DNA from: CBDCDJ01 sp965215355
Lineage (GTDB): Bacteria; Deinococcota; Deinococci; Deinococcales; Trueperaceae
Length of the DNA stretch: 64,000 bases
Direction: 5' to 3'
Assembly (NCBI GenBank): GCA_965215355.1
Contig: CBDCDJ010000007.1
Coordinates: forward strand, 4,216,001-4,280,000
Of this stretch, positions 56,630-64,000 are shown one piece after another. The position numbers were made by a program, and so were the translations under genes. Position 1 is the first letter of the stretch; each line of letters begins with the position of its first letter. The notes beneath the pieces are model-generated. The model did no database searches, had not been told where the DNA came from, and saw nothing but the letters and a program-made list of their open reading frames with translations.

Positions 56630-57844
56630 TTACTCGATAAAGCCCGATTCCCTGGCGGCGGCGTTGTACTCCGCTTCGATGTCGGCCAAAGTCTGCTCGG
56701 CCGTCTCCGCGCCGGTCAGAAAGTCCGCGACGTTGTTGCCCGCCGCCGTGTGCATCAGGCCGACCAGGTTCGAGGCCGGGTAGGAAGGCGCGCCCGCTTC
56801 CGCCGAGGCGACGGCGCCCTTGGCGATGCGCGACTCGACAGGCTGGGAAGAGAGCCAAATCGCCGCGTCCGGGTGCTGCGAAAGGTTGTCGTAGCTGATG
56901 CCCTCCAAGAAAAGCCGGAAGGCCGCTTCGGCTTCTTCGTCTGAGACGTTTGAAGCGATGGTCGCGCCGTCCCACCACAGGGTCGTGGCGGGGGGGCCGC
57001 CTGGAACCGCGGCGGGGGCGGCGGCGTAGTCGATAAGCCCGACGACCTGTGACTCTTCGGGGTTGTCCATCGCGCCCGCACGCGAGGCCCACAGGTTCGC
57101 CATCGCGATTTGGCCCTGCTGGAACTGCTGCTGCACGTAGGTCGAGTCTGCGGCCAAGTATTCGGGGTCCATGTACTGGGTCAGGGCTTTGAGCATTTGA
57201 AGCGTGGCGACGCCCTGCTCGTTGTTCACGGCGGCGGTGTTGTCTTCGTTGAAAAACGTGCCGCCGAAGCCCAAATACATGTTGATGAACTCTTCACCCA
57301 GGTTGAAGCCCGAGGCGAAGGTGCCGCCCAGGGGATAGTCCACCACGCCCGCGTCCTGAATCGCTTGGGCGACTTCCAAGACCTCGTCGTAGGTGGTGGG
57401 CACCTCCAGCCCGAGCTGCTCAAAGATGTCGCTGCGGTACATCAGGTGCTGCGCGTTGATCATCATGGCAATTGCCACCGTTTGGCCGTCGACTTTGATG
57501 AGCTGGTTGGGCGCTAAGTCTTGCCCGTACTCGGCTACAAGAGCGTCCAGCGGACGGACCAGGTTGTCGTTGAGGAGCGGCACGAGCGTTGCGTTGGCAA
57601 CCCCGCCGATGGTGTACTGCGAGGGGTTCGCCGCCATCGCGGCGGCCTGCTTTTCCCGGAATTCCTGGTCGAGTTCGGGCCTGAAGTTGCCGCACTCGGC
57701 CATGCGGTCGGTCACGACCTTCCAGGCCTCGAACCCGGCCGACAGCGAGGTGACGGGCACCTCGTTCTGAAAGCTGCACTGCGCCCAAGTCGTGCTGGAC
57801 GCGAGCAACACCAAGCCTAGAACAGTAAAAAGTATTCGCTTCAT
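56630..57844 (-). CDS. Extracellular solute-binding protein of the CUT1 ABC transporter
   Basis: 404 aa. Signal peptide MKRILFTVLGLVLLASSTTWAQ, then a family-1 sugar-binding fold: 'FREKQAAAMAANPSQYTIGG', 'INAQHLMYRSDIFEQLGLEV' and 'PTTYDEVLEVAQAIQDAG', 'ASRAGAMDNPEESQVVGLID'. The loop FRPELDQEFREKQAA at the N-lobe is typical of polyol or sugar binders. Ligand not assignable. ATG 57844 has AGGGAGA. First gene of the transporter operon, divergent from the SnoaL/HisD operon. Confidence 0.9.
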   Translation of the reverse strand: MKRILFTVLGLVLLASSTTWAQCSFQNEVPVTSLSAGFEAWKVVTDRMAECGNFRPELDQEFREKQAAAMAANPSQYTIGGVANATLVPLLNDNLVRPLDALVAEYGQDLAPNQLIKVDGQTVAIAMMINAQHLMYRSDIFEQLGLEVPTTYDEVLEVAQAIQDAGVVDYPLGGTFASGFNLGEEFINMYLGFGGTFFNEDNTAAVNNEQGVATLQMLKALTQYMDPEYLAADSTYVQQQFQQGQIAMANLWASRAGAMDNPEESQVVGLIDYAAAPAAVPGGPPATTLWWDGATIASNVSDEEAEAAFRLFLEGISYDNLSQHPDAAIWLSSQPVESRIAKGAVASAEAGAPSYPASNLVGLMHTAAGNNVADFLTGAETAEQTLADIEAEYNAAARESGFIE

Positions 57845-58220
57845 ACCCGTCTCCCTTTAGAATGAATTGTCGCCGACGCCGCGCTGTAATACACGGGTAC
57901 CCCGAGAAGCTCGAGCGTGTGCTTGAGACCCGAAGGACGTGCAAAAACATTGGCGACTTGCCGCTTCACCTTAACCCACAGGTGCTCTACTTTTCAACCG
58001 GGCGGCGGTTTGCCCGGCGAGGCTCGCGCGCCGCCCTTGCATTTTGCGCCCGGCCCCGTTATAACTGCGCTTGACGAAGAGGGCTTCCCGGCACAAAACC
58101 CGACGGGCGGGGGCGAGCCGGCAGCGTCGGCTCGAGGTCGGCCAGCCACTCGAATACAGCTCTCCGGCAAACACAGCCCCCGGCAAACACAGCCCCCCCG
58201 GCGAAGGAACGGTGACGACC
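57845..58220. other. 376-bp divergent control region between transporter and catabolic operon
   Basis: No gene is convincing here. It contains TATAAC followed by TTGACG (about 58059-58075), possible promoter pieces, and a direct repeat of CCGGCAAACACAGCCCC (58162-58196) just before the SnoaL gene. It must carry both promoters; the repeat could be a regulator site. Confidence 0.4.
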
Positions 58221-58730
58221 ATGCGCGACCGAGCGACTCACAACCTGGACCTGCACAACCTGGACCTGCACAACCTGGACCTTGTCGACAGGCTCTACGC
58301 GGCCATCGACAAAAACGAGGTCGGCGCGACGGCTGAATTCTGGACCGAGGACATGGTCTGGCGCGGCCCGGCGGGACTGGGCACGCAGCGCGGCGTCGCA
58401 GCGTTCGAGCACAACGTGCGCGCCCCGTTCATCAAAGCCTTCCCCGACAAAGTGGGCGTGGACGAGGTGCGCTTGGCGGCGGGCGAGTTCGTCGCGTCGG
58501 CGGGCTACCAGGACACGACCTTCGCCGAGGACTGGCTCGGCATCCCCGCGACGGGCGAGCGGGTAAGGGTGCGCTACATGGACGTCTGGCGCGTCGAAAA
58601 CGACAAGCTGGCCGAGAACTGGGTTCTCATCGACGTGTTGGGCGTCCTCGAGCAGGCCGGTTACGACGTCGCAAAAGTGCTGAAGTTCGTCGGCTCGAAG
58701 CCGCCCGAGTTTTTCGACGAAGCGGAGTGA
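58221..58730 (+). CDS. Single SnoaL-like (NTF2-fold) protein with HNLDL repeat at the N-terminus
   Basis: 169 aa. The N-terminus holds three tandem HNLDL pentapeptides encoded by a 15-bp repeat (about 58240-58282). The NTF2 fold follows: 'RLYAAIDKNEVGATAEFWTE', 'DMVWRGPAGLGTQRGVAAFE', 'AFPDKVGVDEVRLAAGEFVA' and 'DKLAENWVLIDVLGVLEQAG'. Paralogue of the double-domain proteins at 52069 and 58759. Start ATG 58221; GTG 58212 is an alternative. First gene of a five-gene operon. Confidence 0.75.
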   Translation: MRDRATHNLDLHNLDLHNLDLVDRLYAAIDKNEVGATAEFWTEDMVWRGPAGLGTQRGVAAFEHNVRAPFIKAFPDKVGVDEVRLAAGEFVASAGYQDTTFAEDWLGIPATGERVRVRYMDVWRVENDKLAENWVLIDVLGVLEQAGYDVAKVLKFVGSKPPEFFDEAE

Positions 58731-58758
58731 CCCGGTTGCTGAGCGCGGAGACCGGCGC

Positions 58759-59751
58759 GTGAACGTTCACGAAGCGAACAAGCAAATCTTGTGGGACTAC
58801 GGACGCGAGGTGGGGGCGGCTCGAGGCGCTTCTTTATCCACCGTTTTAGACCGCTACGTCCGCGAGGACGCCGTTTTCCACATCGCTCATCCCATCAATA
58901 CCGTGACAGGCGTAGAGGCGCTTGCCGCCGACTTTTGGGAGCCGTTCTTGCACGCGTTCAAAAACTTGCGCAAGTGCCCCTACATCTTTATGGCGGGTGC
59001 TTCGTTCGGGGCGGACTGGGTGAGCGCGACCGGCGACTTTGTGGCGACCTTTGTGAACGACTGGTTGGGTTTGCCCGCGACCCACACGAACGTGCGGCTG
59101 CGCTTCGGGGAGTTTTACGCGCTCGAGGCCGGCAAAATCACCCGCAGCTACCTCATGCTGGATATCCCCGAGCTGGCGCGGCAGGCGGGGCTGGCGCTGT
59201 TCCCGCCGAGTCTGGGCTGCGAGTTGTGGATTCCGGGGCCGCTCTCTGGCGACGGCGTCATGCTGAGCCCGCAGGACGAGGCCGCGTCCGCGCACAGCCA
59301 CAGTCTCGTCGCCGCGATGCTGGCAGGGCTCGACAGCTACGACGAACACGACAAAGAAAGTATGGGGATGCCCAAGTATTGGCACACGGACACCATGCGC
59401 TGGTACGCCTCGCACGGCATCGGCTCGAACTTCGGGCTGAAAGAGTTCGAGGACAACCACCAACTCCCCTGGCTGCACGCTTTTCCCGACCGCAAAGGTG
59501 ACGGTATCAGCGTGATGCTGGCCGAGGGAAGTTACGTGAGTTACGCGGGCTGGCCCATCACCCACGCGACGCACCGGGGCGGCTACCTGGGCGCGGCGGC
59601 AACGAACCGAAAGGTGAGTATGCGCGGCCTCGACTGGTGGAAGCGGGACGGCGACAAGCTGCTCGAGAACTGGGTTTTCGTCGACCTGCTCGACCTGTTC
59701 GCGCAAGTAGGGCACGACCCGCTGGCCGAGGCCGTAAAGGCTCGAGGCTAG
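58759..59751 (+). CDS. Double SnoaL-like (NTF2-fold) protein
   Basis: 330 aa, two cone domains. The first: 'HPINTVTGVEALAADFWEPF' and 'GASFGADWVSATGDFVATFV'. The second: 'YWHTDTMRWYASHGIGSNFG', 'FEDNHQLPWLHAFPDRKGDG' and 'DKLLENWVFVDLLDLFAQVG'. Close in plan to the 52069-53109 protein. GTG 58759 lies inside a 14-bp palindrome (CGTGAACGTTCACG). 28 bp after the previous gene. Confidence 0.75.
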   Translation: MNVHEANKQILWDYGREVGAARGASLSTVLDRYVREDAVFHIAHPINTVTGVEALAADFWEPFLHAFKNLRKCPYIFMAGASFGADWVSATGDFVATFVNDWLGLPATHTNVRLRFGEFYALEAGKITRSYLMLDIPELARQAGLALFPPSLGCELWIPGPLSGDGVMLSPQDEAASAHSHSLVAAMLAGLDSYDEHDKESMGMPKYWHTDTMRWYASHGIGSNFGLKEFEDNHQLPWLHAFPDRKGDGISVMLAEGSYVSYAGWPITHATHRGGYLGAAATNRKVSMRGLDWWKRDGDKLLENWVFVDLLDLFAQVGHDPLAEAVKARG

Positions 59752-59829
59752 ACGCCGTGCGAACGTCCGGGCGGCGTATGCTGAAACCGGACTACGCCAA
59801 CCCAAAATACCTTCGACACGCGGAGACGG

Positions 59830-60882
59830 ATGACGGACTCAAGTAAAATGGACATACCGACGCTTCAAGACAACTTAGCCGAGCTGCGCCGCAAGAGCGG
59901 GATACCCGAAAAACAATCCCTGCGCGGCTTCGAGCCCCAGTACCGCGACATCGTCGACTACATCGTCCGCATCACCCACCGCATCTGGGAAGAGGGCGAC
60001 ATGGGCTACATCTACGATACCTACCTCCACAACGTGACGGTCCACACGGGTTACGGCGCGGCTTACGGGGTCGAGGAGGTGGTGAGCGGCTCGGTCGCCT
60101 TTTTGGCCGCCCTGCCCGACCGCCGCATGGTCGCCGAGGACGTGGTGTGGATGGGCGACGACGCGGCGGGCTTTCACACCTCGCACCTGATTGTCAACAC
60201 CGGGACCAACAGCGGCTACAGCCCCTGGGGACCGCCGACGGGCAAGCGGGTCGGGTTTTTGGCGATTGCCAACTGCTTGGTGCGCGAAAACCGAATTGTC
60301 GAAGAATGGCTGGTGCGCGATACAAGCGCGCTGCTGCGCGGCCTCGGCTACGGTTTGTGGGACGTGGCGCGGGCGGTGGTAGCCGCGCAACCGCCGCCCG
60401 TTTTCGGTGAAACCGACCGTCTGCAGGGGCAGCACCCGCCCGCTCCCTACCAGCCTCGGCACGAAGAACCTCACGTCGAGGACCTCGTGCGGCGACTGTT
60501 TCACGAGGTCTGGAACGGGCGGCACTTCAACGTGTTGGGCGAGGTTTACGGGGAGGACGCAACTCTGCACGTGCCCGGCGGGCTCACGCTGCGGGGCGTG
60601 GCGAACGTCCGCGCTTACCACCTCAACTTCGTCGCCATATTCCCGGACGCCCACCTCAACGTCGAGCACGTTTACTGGCTCGGCAACGAAACCGACGGCT
60701 ACCGCGTCGCGGTGCGCTGGCGTTTCGCGGGCACGCACGCGCGCTACGGCTGGTACGGGCCGCCCACGAACAAGCGGGTGGACGTTTTGGGCATCAGCCA
60801 CCTGCACGTCAAAGACGGTAGAGTGACCAAACACTACTTCGTTTTCGACGAGCTGGCGGTCGTGATGCAGCTCGTCGCGTGA
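59830..60882 (+). CDS. Double SnoaL-like (NTF2-fold) protein, second subtype
   Basis: 350 aa. Domain 1: 'GDMGYIYDTYLHNVTVHTGY', 'GVEEVVSGSVAFLAALPDRR' and 'LAIANCLVRENRIVEEWLVR'. Domain 2: 'LFHEVWNGRHFNVLGEVYGE', 'FVAIFPDAHLNVEHVYWLGN' and 'VLGISHLHVKDGRVTKHYFV'. A more distant paralogue of the two preceding proteins. Coupled to the HisD-family gene. Confidence 0.75.
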   Translation: MTDSSKMDIPTLQDNLAELRRKSGIPEKQSLRGFEPQYRDIVDYIVRITHRIWEEGDMGYIYDTYLHNVTVHTGYGAAYGVEEVVSGSVAFLAALPDRRMVAEDVVWMGDDAAGFHTSHLIVNTGTNSGYSPWGPPTGKRVGFLAIANCLVRENRIVEEWLVRDTSALLRGLGYGLWDVARAVVAAQPPPVFGETDRLQGQHPPAPYQPRHEEPHVEDLVRRLFHEVWNGRHFNVLGEVYGEDATLHVPGGLTLRGVANVRAYHLNFVAIFPDAHLNVEHVYWLGNETDGYRVAVRWRFAGTHARYGWYGPPTNKRVDVLGISHLHVKDGRVTKHYFVFDELAVVMQLVA

Positions 60883-60890
60883 GGGGAAAC

Positions 60891-62180
60891 ATGGCCGTAA
60901 CCGTTCTTAAAGAGGGTATCGACGTCGGCACCAAGCAGGACATCGACAGCAAGGTGCGCGAGACGGTCGAAGCGACCCTCAAACGCATCGAAGCGGGCGG
61001 CGACGCGGCGGTGCGCGAGCTGTCTGAGCAGTTCGACCGCTACTCGCCCGAGAGTTTTCGGCTCTCAGAAGACGAGATAGCGGCCTGCGTCGCCCAAGTG
61101 CCCGAGGACGAACTGGCAGCGATTCGGTTTTCGCTCGAGCAGGTCCGCACCTTTGCAAAAGCGCAGCGCGAGAGCGTTCGTGACATTGAGGTCGAAACGC
61201 TGCCGGGCGTGACCCTGGGCCACAAAAATATCCCCGTCAACGCGGTCGGCTGTTACGCGCCGGGGGGCCGCTACCCGATGATTGCCAGCGTCATCATGAG
61301 CGTCGCCACGGCGAAAGTGGCGGGCGTGAAGCGCGTCGTCGCCTGCGCGCCGCCTAAGGACGGCAAACCGTACCCCGCCACCGTCGCCACCATGCAGCTT
61401 GCCGGGGCCGACGAAATCTACGTCCTCGGCGGCATCCAGGCCGTCGGCGCGATGGCGCTGGGCACCGAAACGCTGTCACCCGTCGACATGCTGGTCGGCC
61501 CCGGCAACGCCTTTGTCGCCGAGGCGAAGCGGCAACTGTTCGGGCGCGTCGGCATCGACCTGTTCGCCGGCCCGACCGAAGTCCTGGTCATCGCCGACGA
61601 CACGGCCGACTTGGAGATGGTCGCGACCGACCTGTTGGGTCAGGCCGAGCACGGCCCGAACTCGCCGGCGGTGCTGCTCACGACGAGCGAGCGCCTGGCG
61701 CGCGGCCTCCAGGCCGAAATCGACAAGCAGTTGCAAACTTTGGCGACCGCCGACGTCGCCGGGCAAGCCTGGCGCGACTACGGCCAAATCATCCTCGCCG
61801 ACACGGACGAGGAACTGGTACAAGAGGCCGACCGGCTTGCCAGCGAGCACGTCGAGGTGTTGACCGCGAACCCGGACTACTTTCTGGAACACATGACGAA
61901 CTACGGCTCCCTCTTTTTGGGTCCCGAAACGAACGTCGCGTACGGTGACAAGGCCATCGGCACCAACCACATCCTGCCGACGAACAAGGCGGCGCGCTAC
62001 ACGGGCGGGCTGTGGGTCGGCAAGTTCTTGAAAACGGTGACCTACCAGCGCTGCACCCCCGCGGCGAGCGTCGTCGTCGGCAAAAACTGCGAGAAAATCT
62101 GCGACATCGAAGGCTTTGTGGGCCACAAACGCCAGGCGACGTTGCGGGTCGAGCGGTACGGAGAGGGGGTTCGTTCTTAG
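60891..62180 (+). CDS. Histidinol dehydrogenase-family NAD-dependent dehydrogenase (catabolic subtype)
   Basis: 429 aa. HisD fold: 'VGCYAPGGRYPMIASVIMSV', 'GPGNAFVAEAKRQLFGRVGI' and 'DLFAGPTEVLVIADDTAD', zinc ligands in 'DLLGQAEHGPNSPAVLLTTS' and the catalytic Glu-His in 'LASEHVEVL'. The C-terminal 'NHILPTNKAARYTGGLWVGK FLKTVTYQRC' differs from biosynthetic HisD and is reminiscent of catabolic homologues such as sulfopropanediol dehydrogenase HpsN. No other his gene is nearby, so an alcohol-to-acid oxidation of a transported substrate is inferred. ATG 60891 with SD AGGGGAAA; GTG 60879 (GTGA overlap) is an alternative. Confidence 0.85.
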   Translation: MAVTVLKEGIDVGTKQDIDSKVRETVEATLKRIEAGGDAAVRELSEQFDRYSPESFRLSEDEIAACVAQVPEDELAAIRFSLEQVRTFAKAQRESVRDIEVETLPGVTLGHKNIPVNAVGCYAPGGRYPMIASVIMSVATAKVAGVKRVVACAPPKDGKPYPATVATMQLAGADEIYVLGGIQAVGAMALGTETLSPVDMLVGPGNAFVAEAKRQLFGRVGIDLFAGPTEVLVIADDTADLEMVATDLLGQAEHGPNSPAVLLTTSERLARGLQAEIDKQLQTLATADVAGQAWRDYGQIILADTDEELVQEADRLASEHVEVLTANPDYFLEHMTNYGSLFLGPETNVAYGDKAIGTNHILPTNKAARYTGGLWVGKFLKTVTYQRCTPAASVVVGKNCEKICDIEGFVGHKRQATLRVERYGEGVRS

Positions 62181-62226
62181 TCGTTCGGGACTTGTAAAAA
62201 CGAACATCTAAGAACGAACAACGCTT
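62180..62226. repeat. Interspersed CGAACAACG-type repeat
   Basis: TAGTCGTTCGGGACTTG then AAAAACGAACATCTAAGAAC and GAACAACGC, like the stretches at 4358 and 49945. In the 48-bp gap between the HisD-family gene and the SDR gene. Confidence 0.4.
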
Positions 62227-62228
62227 TT

Positions 62229-62978
62229 ATGCCCCTCCCCCTCGAGCAGAAAACGGCCCTCGTCACCGGCGCGGCGGGCGGTATCGGCTCCGAGCTTTGC
62301 CGTCACCTGGCTGAGGCGGGCGCGCGGGTCGTCGTGACCTACCGCAGCAGCGAACGTGAAGCGCGGCGCTTGGCTGAAAGTTTGAGCGGTGACGGCCACC
62401 TGGTCGCTCGAGCCGTCGTGGACGACAGCGCCACCCTGAACGCGCTCGCCGAGCAGGTCGAAGCGGCTTACGGCAAGCTCGACATCCTGGTCAACAACGC
62501 GGGCGTCACCCGGCCCGTGCCGCACGACGATTTGGAGGGCCTGGACGACGAACTCATTGACAGCATTTTCCGCGTGAACGTGCGGGGGGCGCTGGCGGCG
62601 GTGCGGGCCTTCAAACCCTTGCTGCAGCGCTCCGGCGACGGGCTCGTCGTCAACATCTCGTCGGTTGCCGGGCGCACCGGGGTGGGCAGCAACGTGGCCT
62701 ACTGCGCCTCGAAAGCCGCGCTCGACTCGGTGACCCGCTCGCTGGCCCGGGCGCTCGCCCCGAAAGTTCGCGTGGTGTCGGTGTCGCCGGGCTGGGTGCT
62801 GGGCGAGTACGCCAAGCGGATGCCGCCTGAAACTATCGACGAGCAGGTTGCTAAAACCCCGCTCGAGCGCGTCGCCACGGCCGACGACGTGGCGCGGGCG
62901 GTGCTGGCGGTGGCGGTCAACCTAACCTTTTCTACGGGCTGCGTCATCCCGGTGGACGGGGGACGGCCGCTGTTGTGA
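62229..62978 (+). CDS. SDR-family oxidoreductase (FabG-like) of the catabolic operon
   Basis: 249 aa. 'ALVTGAAGGIGSELCRHLAE' (TGxxxGIG), 'LVNNAGVTRPV', Ser in 'VVNISSVAGRTGVGS' and Tyr/Lys in 'VAYCASKAALDSVT', ending GCVIPVDGGRPLL. NAD(P)-dependent alcohol/ketone oxidoreduction; likely acts before or after the HisD-family enzyme. Last gene of the operon. Confidence 0.88.
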   Translation: MPLPLEQKTALVTGAAGGIGSELCRHLAEAGARVVVTYRSSEREARRLAESLSGDGHLVARAVVDDSATLNALAEQVEAAYGKLDILVNNAGVTRPVPHDDLEGLDDELIDSIFRVNVRGALAAVRAFKPLLQRSGDGLVVNISSVAGRTGVGSNVAYCASKAALDSVTRSLARALAPKVRVVSVSPGWVLGEYAKRMPPETIDEQVAKTPLERVATADDVARAVLAVAVNLTFSTGCVIPVDGGRPLL

Positions 62979-62999
62979 ACGTGGCCTGTGAAGAGGGCT

Positions 63000-64000
63000 T
63001 CAGAAACCGGTTTCACCCGTGACGCGCGTCCGCAACCGCGAAGAGCCGTAGAGCAAGTCCGTAAAAAAGCGCCCGTCCGGCGCGGTGAGCCACCGAAAAG
63101 GCTCCGGCGCTTGTTCGTAAACGGCGCGCAACAAAGTGAGGGCGGTCTCGAGCGGGTCGAAACCCTCACCCTGCACCCCGTCCTGCAACACCAACTCCAC
63201 CCCGTAAACTTCGGCCCCGGCGTGTTTCGAAAAGGACGGCGTGAAATCGACGGGCTCGAAGCGCACGCCTGAGAGCGCCTGAGAATTGAGCGTTTCGGCC
63301 AAAAGGTGAGCGTCCAGCCAGGGCGCGCCGACTTGCTCGAAGGGCCGGTCGCTGCCGCGCCCTTCGCTGAGGTTGGTGCCTTCAAAAAACACCGTCGCGG
63401 CGTAACAGCGGGCGCTTTCAAACGTCGGCAGGTTAGGCGAAGGGGGCAGCCAGGGCAAGCCGGTCTCGCTCCAGGACTCGCCGCGCCAGCCGGTCACCGG
63501 GACGACGAGCGGCGGCTCGAGCCCCAAGTCTTCAGCCATTCGCAACGCCAGCTCGCCCAAGGTGCGCCCGTGGACAAAGGGAACGTCGTGCGCGCCCACG
63601 AACGACGCGAAGCCCGCCGCCACGCCCTCGCCCCGGACGCCGCGCCCGAGCGGGTTGGGGCGCTCGAGCACCACCAGGCGCGTGCTCGCCGCGGCGCAAG
63701 CCTGCAAGCAAGCCTTGAGCGTGGACAAGTAGGTGTAACAGCGCACCCCGACGTCTTGCAAATCGACCAGCAGCGCGTCTAAGTCGCGCAGGTGCTCCGC
63801 CGCGGGCGCACGCCGCGCGCCGTAAAGGCTGACGACCTTTAAGCCGGTGCGCGCGTCGACACCGTCGACGACCCGTTCGCCCGCCTGGGCGTCGCCGTAA
63901 AGACCGTGTTCGGGGCCGAACAGCCGCTCGAGCGTGAGGTCGGGGTGCGCGGCGACGAGGTCGACCGCGTGCCGGGGTTCGCCGCCGACGCGGGCGACCG
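63000..64000 (-). CDS. DUF1343 / NamZ-type exo-beta-N-acetylmuramidase, 5' end beyond window
   Basis: At least 333 codons in one minus-strand frame that stays open to the window edge. Family blocks: 'LTLERLFGPEHGLYGDAQAG', 'GLKVVSLYGARRAPAAEHLR', 'LDALLVDLQDVGVRCYTYLS TL', 'VVLERPNPLGRGVRGEGVAA', 'LPWLPPSPNLPTFESARCYA' and 'FFEGTNLSEGRGSDRPFEQV GAPWLDA'. NamZ releases terminal MurNAc from peptidoglycan fragments during cell-wall recycling. The stop is 21 bp from the end of the convergent SDR gene. Confidence 0.9.
   Translation of the reverse strand, partial: VARVGGEPRHAVDLVAAHPDLTLERLFGPEHGLYGDAQAGERVVDGVDARTGLKVVSLYGARRAPAAEHLRDLDALLVDLQDVGVRCYTYLSTLKACLQACAAASTRLVVLERPNPLGRGVRGEGVAAGFASFVGAHDVPFVHGRTLGELALRMAEDLGLEPPLVVPVTGWRGESWSETGLPWLPPSPNLPTFESARCYAATVFFEGTNLSEGRGSDRPFEQVGAPWLDAHLLAETLNSQALSGVRFEPVDFTPSFSKHAGAEVYGVELVLQDGVQGEGFDPLETALTLLRAVYEQAPEPFRWLTAPDGRFFTDLLYGSSRLRTRVTGETGF

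Noticed and set aside
58758..58771. 14-bp palindrome CGTGAACGTTCACG at the start codon of a SnoaL gene
   Set aside because: Within coding sequence and short enough to be chance; no promoter-like text next to it. Mentioned only in the gene entry.
60891..62180. Assignment as biosynthetic histidinol dehydrogenase hisD
   Set aside because: C-terminal motifs differ from biosynthetic HisD, no other his genes are present, and the context is a transporter/SnoaL/SDR catabolic locus.
63000..63761. Starting the muramidase at an internal TTG near 63761
   Set aside because: The same frame continues upstream to the window edge with conserved family blocks, so the gene is cut by the window instead.

Overview
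The window is high-GC bacterial DNA (roughly 65% GC by eye) from what looks like a member of the Deinococcota, probably a Truepera-like lineage. This is inferred, not searched. The support is two OmpH/Skp-like periplasmic proteins, a Deinococcus-type N-succinylamino-acid racemase homologue, and the promoter layout. At least 17 genes have a TANNNT -10 box only 4-8 nt before the start codon (mostly TATACT or TATGCT), the arrangement of leaderless mRNAs common in Deinococcus and Thermus. The palindrome CTCGAG is strikingly frequent, about one per 300-600 bp in hand-counted stretches.

Layout. 0-8 kb: OmpH pair, prepilin peptidase, tRNA-Leu, two redoxins, an enolase-superfamily racemase coupled to a GNAT, and small membrane proteins. 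8.2-13.1 kb: a GNAT/acyl-CoA-synthetase fusion (Pat-like), another GNAT, and an aromatic amino acid decarboxylase. 13.1-19.8 kb: an envelope metal/redox region with a VanY-like peptidase, YtkA-like proteins, a membrane polyferredoxin, CopD, CopC with an acidic His-containing insert, and His-rich small proteins. 19.8-21.1 kb: pth and rplY.

21.1-27.3 kb is an accessory island. It holds a MITE, ChaB, and a dense, partly decayed set of toxin-antitoxin genes: a HigA fragment, HicB with a HicA/PIN chimaera, DUF433, HigBA, Fic with its partner, and VapBC. It ends with an AT-rich 597-aa DUF4209/HEPN-like protein that contains no CTCGAG. 27.3-29.8 kb: a catabolic trio (creatininase family, ketopantoate-reductase family, SDR). 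29.9-35.6 kb: a four-gene operon encoding a coiled-coil protein, two BrxD/DUF2791-like P-loop ATPases (one with a Tudor/SH3-like N-terminus) and an Lhr/BrxHI-like helicase. This is the best candidate for an undescribed system.

35.7-42.7 kb: YceH, a CUT1 sugar-ABC ATPase, the second MITE (which has truncated a PIN toxin gene), an IS200-type element that cut a hicB gene, and ilvD. 42.9-46.6 kb: a lower-GC three-gene cargo (hydrolase, methyltransferase, kinase) bracketed by a 50-bp direct repeat copied from the 3' end of moaA. 46.6-54.2 kb: an ornithine cyclodeaminase family gene with a duplicated start, HigBA, tyrA, a class-I amidotransferase, an Rrf2 regulator, a DJ-1 protein, a double SnoaL protein and a Fic protein with a 33-bp operator-like palindrome. 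54.2-63 kb: a CUT1 ABC transporter (two permeases plus binding protein, no ATPase) divergent from an operon of three SnoaL-like proteins, a HisD-family dehydrogenase and an SDR. This is probably an uptake and catabolic locus for an unknown polyol-like or organic-acid substrate. The window ends inside a DUF1343/NamZ-type muramidase gene.
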